In this document: positions 61,504 to 64,000 of the stretch, piece by piece
Layout of the letters: each line of letters opens with the position of its first letter
How positions within the stretch are numbered: position 1 is the stretch's first letter
DNA from: Streptomyces varsoviensis
GTDB lineage: Bacteria > Actinomycetota > Actinomycetes > Streptomycetales > Streptomycetaceae
Direction: 5' to 3'
DNA length: 64,000 nt
NCBI RefSeq assembly: GCF_000718635.1
Contig: NZ_JOBF01000010.1
Span: forward strand, 124,001-188,000
The notes under the pieces: generated by a model
Database searches by the model: none
Told to the model about the DNA's origin: nothing
The model's input: only the letters and a program-made list of their open reading frames with translations
Position numbers and translations under genes: made by a program

Positions 61504-61689
61504 CTATTTGCCCGCCATGCGGTGGTCCCGGCGGCGGCGCCTGATGGAGAAGGCGTAGGTGACCACCGATACGGCGATGATCACGAGGGTGGCCCACAGC
61601 ATCAGCGTGTCGGTGTCCTCTACCCGCGTCAACGCATAGGCGATACCGGCGAGTATCGCGAAGACCCCCAGGCCCTTGAGGGAGTTCAT
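61504..61689 (-). CDS. Small two-helix membrane protein, 61 aa
   Basis: A 61-residue protein from ATG 61689 with AAGGAGAG upstream. Two hydrophobic helices (GLGVFAILAGIAYALT and TLMLWATLVIIAVSVVTYAF) and a basic tail (SIRRRRRDHRM). It follows the glycosyltransferase by 55 bp in the same direction and may be a partner subunit. The family is unknown to me. Confidence 0.65.
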   Translation of the reverse strand: MNSLKGLGVFAILAGIAYALTRVEDTDTLMLWATLVIIAVSVVTYAFSIRRRRRDHRMAGK

Positions 61690-61744
61690 TGCTCTCTCCT
61701 TGGTTCCTCTCCGCGGTTGCTGCCGCGGTCATTTCCAGCCGCGG

Positions 61745-63034
61745 TCATTTCCACGCGGATACGCGGGTCACGTACGACTTCACGATGGACGAGACGAGCC
61801 AGTGCGTACGCACCACGGTGTAGACCAGCTCGGGCAGCAGCAGGGCTTCGACGAGCATCGCCTTCCAGCCGAGGTTCCGTACCCGAAGGGCCGGATAGAC
61901 GACCCAGAAGCCGAGCAGCAGCACGGAGAAGAGCGGGTAGTGGGAGAAGCCGCGCAGCGCGGTCCGTGCGAGCTGGGTGGAGCCCCAGCCCAGGATGTAG
62001 GCGGAGCCGACGAGCCCCAGGATCATGGTGCTGATGGAGTGCCAGGTGAACTTGGTCCAGCCGCGGCGGCGCAGCGTGTCCACCGTGCCGCGGCTCCACC
62101 GCTCACGCTGCTGGATCAGCTCGCGGAGGGTGGGCATGAGGTCGGTGTAGGCGATGCACAGTTGGTTGGCCGTGATCTTCCAGCCGGACTCCTTGAGCGC
62201 CAGCGTGGTCTCGTAGTCCTCGACCAGGTTGCGGTGGTCCTCCCAGAAGACCTGCCCCCGCCAGTCGAGGAGCCCTTGGAGCGCCTCGCTCCGGTAGAAG
62301 GAGCCGGCGCCCGACATGGTGTGCACGTCCTGGCGGTAGCGGACGTTGGCGGCCCGGCCGTACTCGATGATCTGCATGCCGAGCAGGAACCGCTGCCACG
62401 GGTTGCGCCACAGACCGGTGCGGCCGAGGCAGGCCGCGCTGACGCCTCCCAGCTCCGGGTCGGAGGCGAGGACGTTGCGGGCGCGCTCGATGAACTTCGG
62501 GTGCAGTTCGGTGTCGGCGTCCATGACCAGGACGTGCCGCACCTTGTTCGGGAGCCGCCCCCCGACGGACTCCCTGAGCCATTGCAGACCGTGGTTGAGG
62601 GCGCCGGCCTTTTTATGGGGATTGTTTTCCAGATTCAGTACGACGGTGTTCGGCGTGGACTCGTCGTCCGCGAACTGCCGCGCGAACTCCTCGGTACGGT
62701 CGGTCGAGTTGTTGACCACCACGACGATGAGGTCGGGGCGTCGGCTCTGAGTGGCCAGTGACTTCAGAGAGGTGAAGACACCGACCTCCTCGTTACGTGC
62801 GGGAACAAGGATGACGGTGTCGTAGATGACCGTATCGACTTGCTCGTCTAATGAGACGCGCCCCCGGCGATGCCGACTTCCCGCGGCTTCGACCCGCTGA
62901 ACGGGGGCACGGCCTTTGCGGCGTCTGCCGCCGGCCGGTTCGGCACGCTGGGCCGGGGCACGGCCCGTGCGGCGCTGACCGCGCGACGAACGCGCGGCTT
63001 CGGCCCGTGCGCCGCTCGCAGTAGTGCCCGACAA
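61745..63034 (-). CDS. Processive family-2 glycosyltransferase
   Basis: A 429-residue GT2 enzyme. After a ~60-residue Arg/Ala-rich tail, the catalytic domain has ILVPARNEE, D172-A-D174-T, the catalytic ED pair at 272-273 (VEDYE), and Q309-x-x-R-W (QRERW), the mark of processive polymer synthases such as chitin, cellulose or PNAG synthases. Several C-terminal membrane helices would form the export channel. The start looks to be TTG 63034 with GGGGGAG close by; a later start is possible. It is divergent from a CBM3-like gene. Confidence 0.85.
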   Translation of the reverse strand: MSGTTASGARAEAARSSRGQRRTGRAPAQRAEPAGGRRRKGRAPVQRVEAAGSRHRRGRVSLDEQVDTVIYDTVILVPARNEEVGVFTSLKSLATQSRRPDLIVVVVNNSTDRTEEFARQFADDESTPNTVVLNLENNPHKKAGALNHGLQWLRESVGGRLPNKVRHVLVMDADTELHPKFIERARNVLASDPELGGVSAACLGRTGLWRNPWQRFLLGMQIIEYGRAANVRYRQDVHTMSGAGSFYRSEALQGLLDWRGQVFWEDHRNLVEDYETTLALKESGWKITANQLCIAYTDLMPTLRELIQQRERWSRGTVDTLRRRGWTKFTWHSISTMILGLVGSAYILGWGSTQLARTALRGFSHYPLFSVLLLGFWVVYPALRVRNLGWKAMLVEALLLPELVYTVVRTHWLVSSIVKSYVTRVSAWK

Positions 63035-63493
63035 GGTTCTCCCCCACTCAACTCAAAGTCACATGACCCACATCTTGTGCTGATCCTGTGAAAGCACAGC
63101 GAGAAGATAACCCAGGTATTTGAACGCCCGACTTCCCTTGAGGGCGGGTCAGCGTCCCCCAACGGGGGCACACTCCGCGAATCGCGACATCACCACCTAG
63201 AAAAAAGGTACAAGTCGCTCATATCGTCACAGTAAGAAGATATAAAGAAGTGATCAAAAGCACGCCACATCGAGGGGTCCCGACCGGGTTGACGCCGAGA
63301 TGTACCTCCAAGCTCAAATAAACAGTACGTATCACCCTAAAAATGGATGAATCGGACAGAAACATATGCAACCTTGTTGTCCATATGTTCCGGTGGATCG
63401 TGGTTACGATGACGCGGAATGTGAGTCAGTCGTGAATGCGATGTGAAGGGCCCGCAGGTGGCGCCGCTCCTCGCAGCACATCAAGGAGCTTCC
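63035..63493. promoter_or_regulatory. AT-rich divergent control region with dyad
   Basis: This 459-bp gap is by far the most AT-rich stretch of the window. AACATATG (63361-63368) and CATATGTT (63382-63389) form a perfect 8-bp dyad with a 13-base spacer. TACGAT (63405-63410) may be a -10 for the plus-strand gene, whose mRNA would have a leader near 75 nt. A promoter for the glycosyltransferase must also lie here. Confidence 0.55.
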
Positions 63494-64000
63494 ATGGGCC
63501 GCCCTCGTCGTAGACCCCGCCGCCGCGGAGGGGTCGTGATCAAAATAGTCGTTGTCATGGCCATAGTCATAGCCGCCGGTGCCGCGGCCTACGTCAAGTG
63601 GGGCCCTGGCAGATCTGGCGGCAGCGGCGATTCAGCGACCGGTGAACTCACCGTCCGATATCGCACCGACGGACCCACCGAGACGACGACGGCCAAACCC
63701 TGGCTGGAAGTCATCAACAAATCCAAGAAGACCATCCCGCTCAGCGATGTGACCCTGCGCTACTACTTCACCCCCGACGACGCCGCGAATAGCGCCGCCT
63801 TCGGCGTCAATTGCGTCCAGACGAGCAGGGGATGCGGCAATGTCACCCACAAAATGGGCACGCTGAGCGGCGGCGGCGCCACCACCCACTACGTCCAGAT
63901 CGGATTCGGCGCGGGCGCGGGGGAGTTGAAGCCCGGGGGGACCAGCGAGGGGATCGGCCTCCAGCTCTACCGCCTGGACCACAAGAAGATGAACCAGGCG
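63494..64000 (+). CDS. CBM3-like membrane-anchored protein (cut by window end)
   Basis: ATG 63494 follows AAGGAG. The N-terminus is very basic (RPRRRPRRRGG), then a transmembrane/signal-anchor helix (VIKIVVVMAIVIAAGAAAYV), a Gly/Ser linker, and from about residue 50 a carbohydrate-binding module family 3 pattern: GELTVRYRTDGPTE, WLEVINKSKKTIPLSDVTLRYYFT, and a Cys pair in NCVQTSRGCGN. CBM3 modules bind cellulose or chitin. The ORF is still open at 64000, so a catalytic domain could follow. Together with the divergent GT2 it suggests a surface polysaccharide system. Confidence 0.8.
   Translation, partial: MGRPRRRPRRRGGVVIKIVVVMAIVIAAGAAAYVKWGPGRSGGSGDSATGELTVRYRTDGPTETTTAKPWLEVINKSKKTIPLSDVTLRYYFTPDDAANSAAFGVNCVQTSRGCGNVTHKMGTLSGGGATTHYVQIGFGAGAGELKPGGTSEGIGLQLYRLDHKKMNQA

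Overview
The window looks like chromosomal DNA of a Streptomyces (or very close actinomycete). It is extremely GC-rich with GTG/TTG starts and GTGA/ATGA stop-start overlaps, and it carries a complete phenylacetate operon of actinobacterial type. It also carries the fhaA-fhaB-pstP-rodA-pbpA-pknB cell-envelope signalling operon, class E sortases, crgA, DUF5324, DUF2252 and HTTM/DUF5819 genes. In Streptomyces the pknB-crgA-rhomboid-cyclophilin block normally lies close to oriC. A cluster of DnaA boxes at 33.3-33.5 kb fits that position.

Layout. 0-11.2 kb: phenylacetyl-CoA catabolism (paaH and paaN, then paaABCDE, then an acyl-CoA dehydrogenase), with two near-identical TetR/PaaR-type operators. 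A SpoU methyltransferase and an HTTM/DUF5819 membrane pair lie between. 11.2-19.3 kb: rhodanese, J-domain protein, DUF2252, an ABC-2-like membrane protein divergent from a MarR regulator, HxlR divergent from an azoreductase, a small XRE protein, a membrane protein and tRNA-Leu(CAG). 19.6-27.9 kb: the Ser/Thr kinase/phosphatase/FHA and peptidoglycan operon, closed by a strong terminator. 27.9-37.7 kb: three class E sortases with pabA and two very small ORFs, DUF881, crgA, the DnaA boxes, rhomboid, cyclophilin, DUF5324 and a DUF4190/DUF4352 protein. 37.9-44.1 kb: TetR/FAD-monooxygenase and MFS/TetR divergent pairs with predicted leaderless promoters, a VOC protein and a STAS protein.

44.4-61.3 kb is the most unusual part: a headless siphophage-tail island. 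On the minus strand it encodes a tail terminator, major tail (tube) protein, G/GT chaperones with a -1 slippery site, two short tandem tape-measure proteins, Dit, baseplate/hub proteins, a collagen-like fibre, an amidase-LysM lysin, a holin and an XhlA-like protein, ending at a 13-bp-stem terminator. It also has its own control block: an XRE repressor divergent from a WhiB-like / zinc-ribbon / MerR-like HTH operon. I see no capsid, portal, terminase or integrase. Six copies of a 14-bp TTGCG-N4-CGC motif sit in pairs in the three control regions, which suggests one repressor runs the island. The best reading is a domesticated F-type (non-contractile) tailocin or similar particle. An AT-richer two-gene cargo is inserted between the chaperones and the tape measures.

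61.5-64 kb: a processive family-2 glycosyltransferase with a small membrane protein, divergent from a CBM3-like membrane-anchored protein that is cut by the window end; this is probably an extracellular polysaccharide locus.
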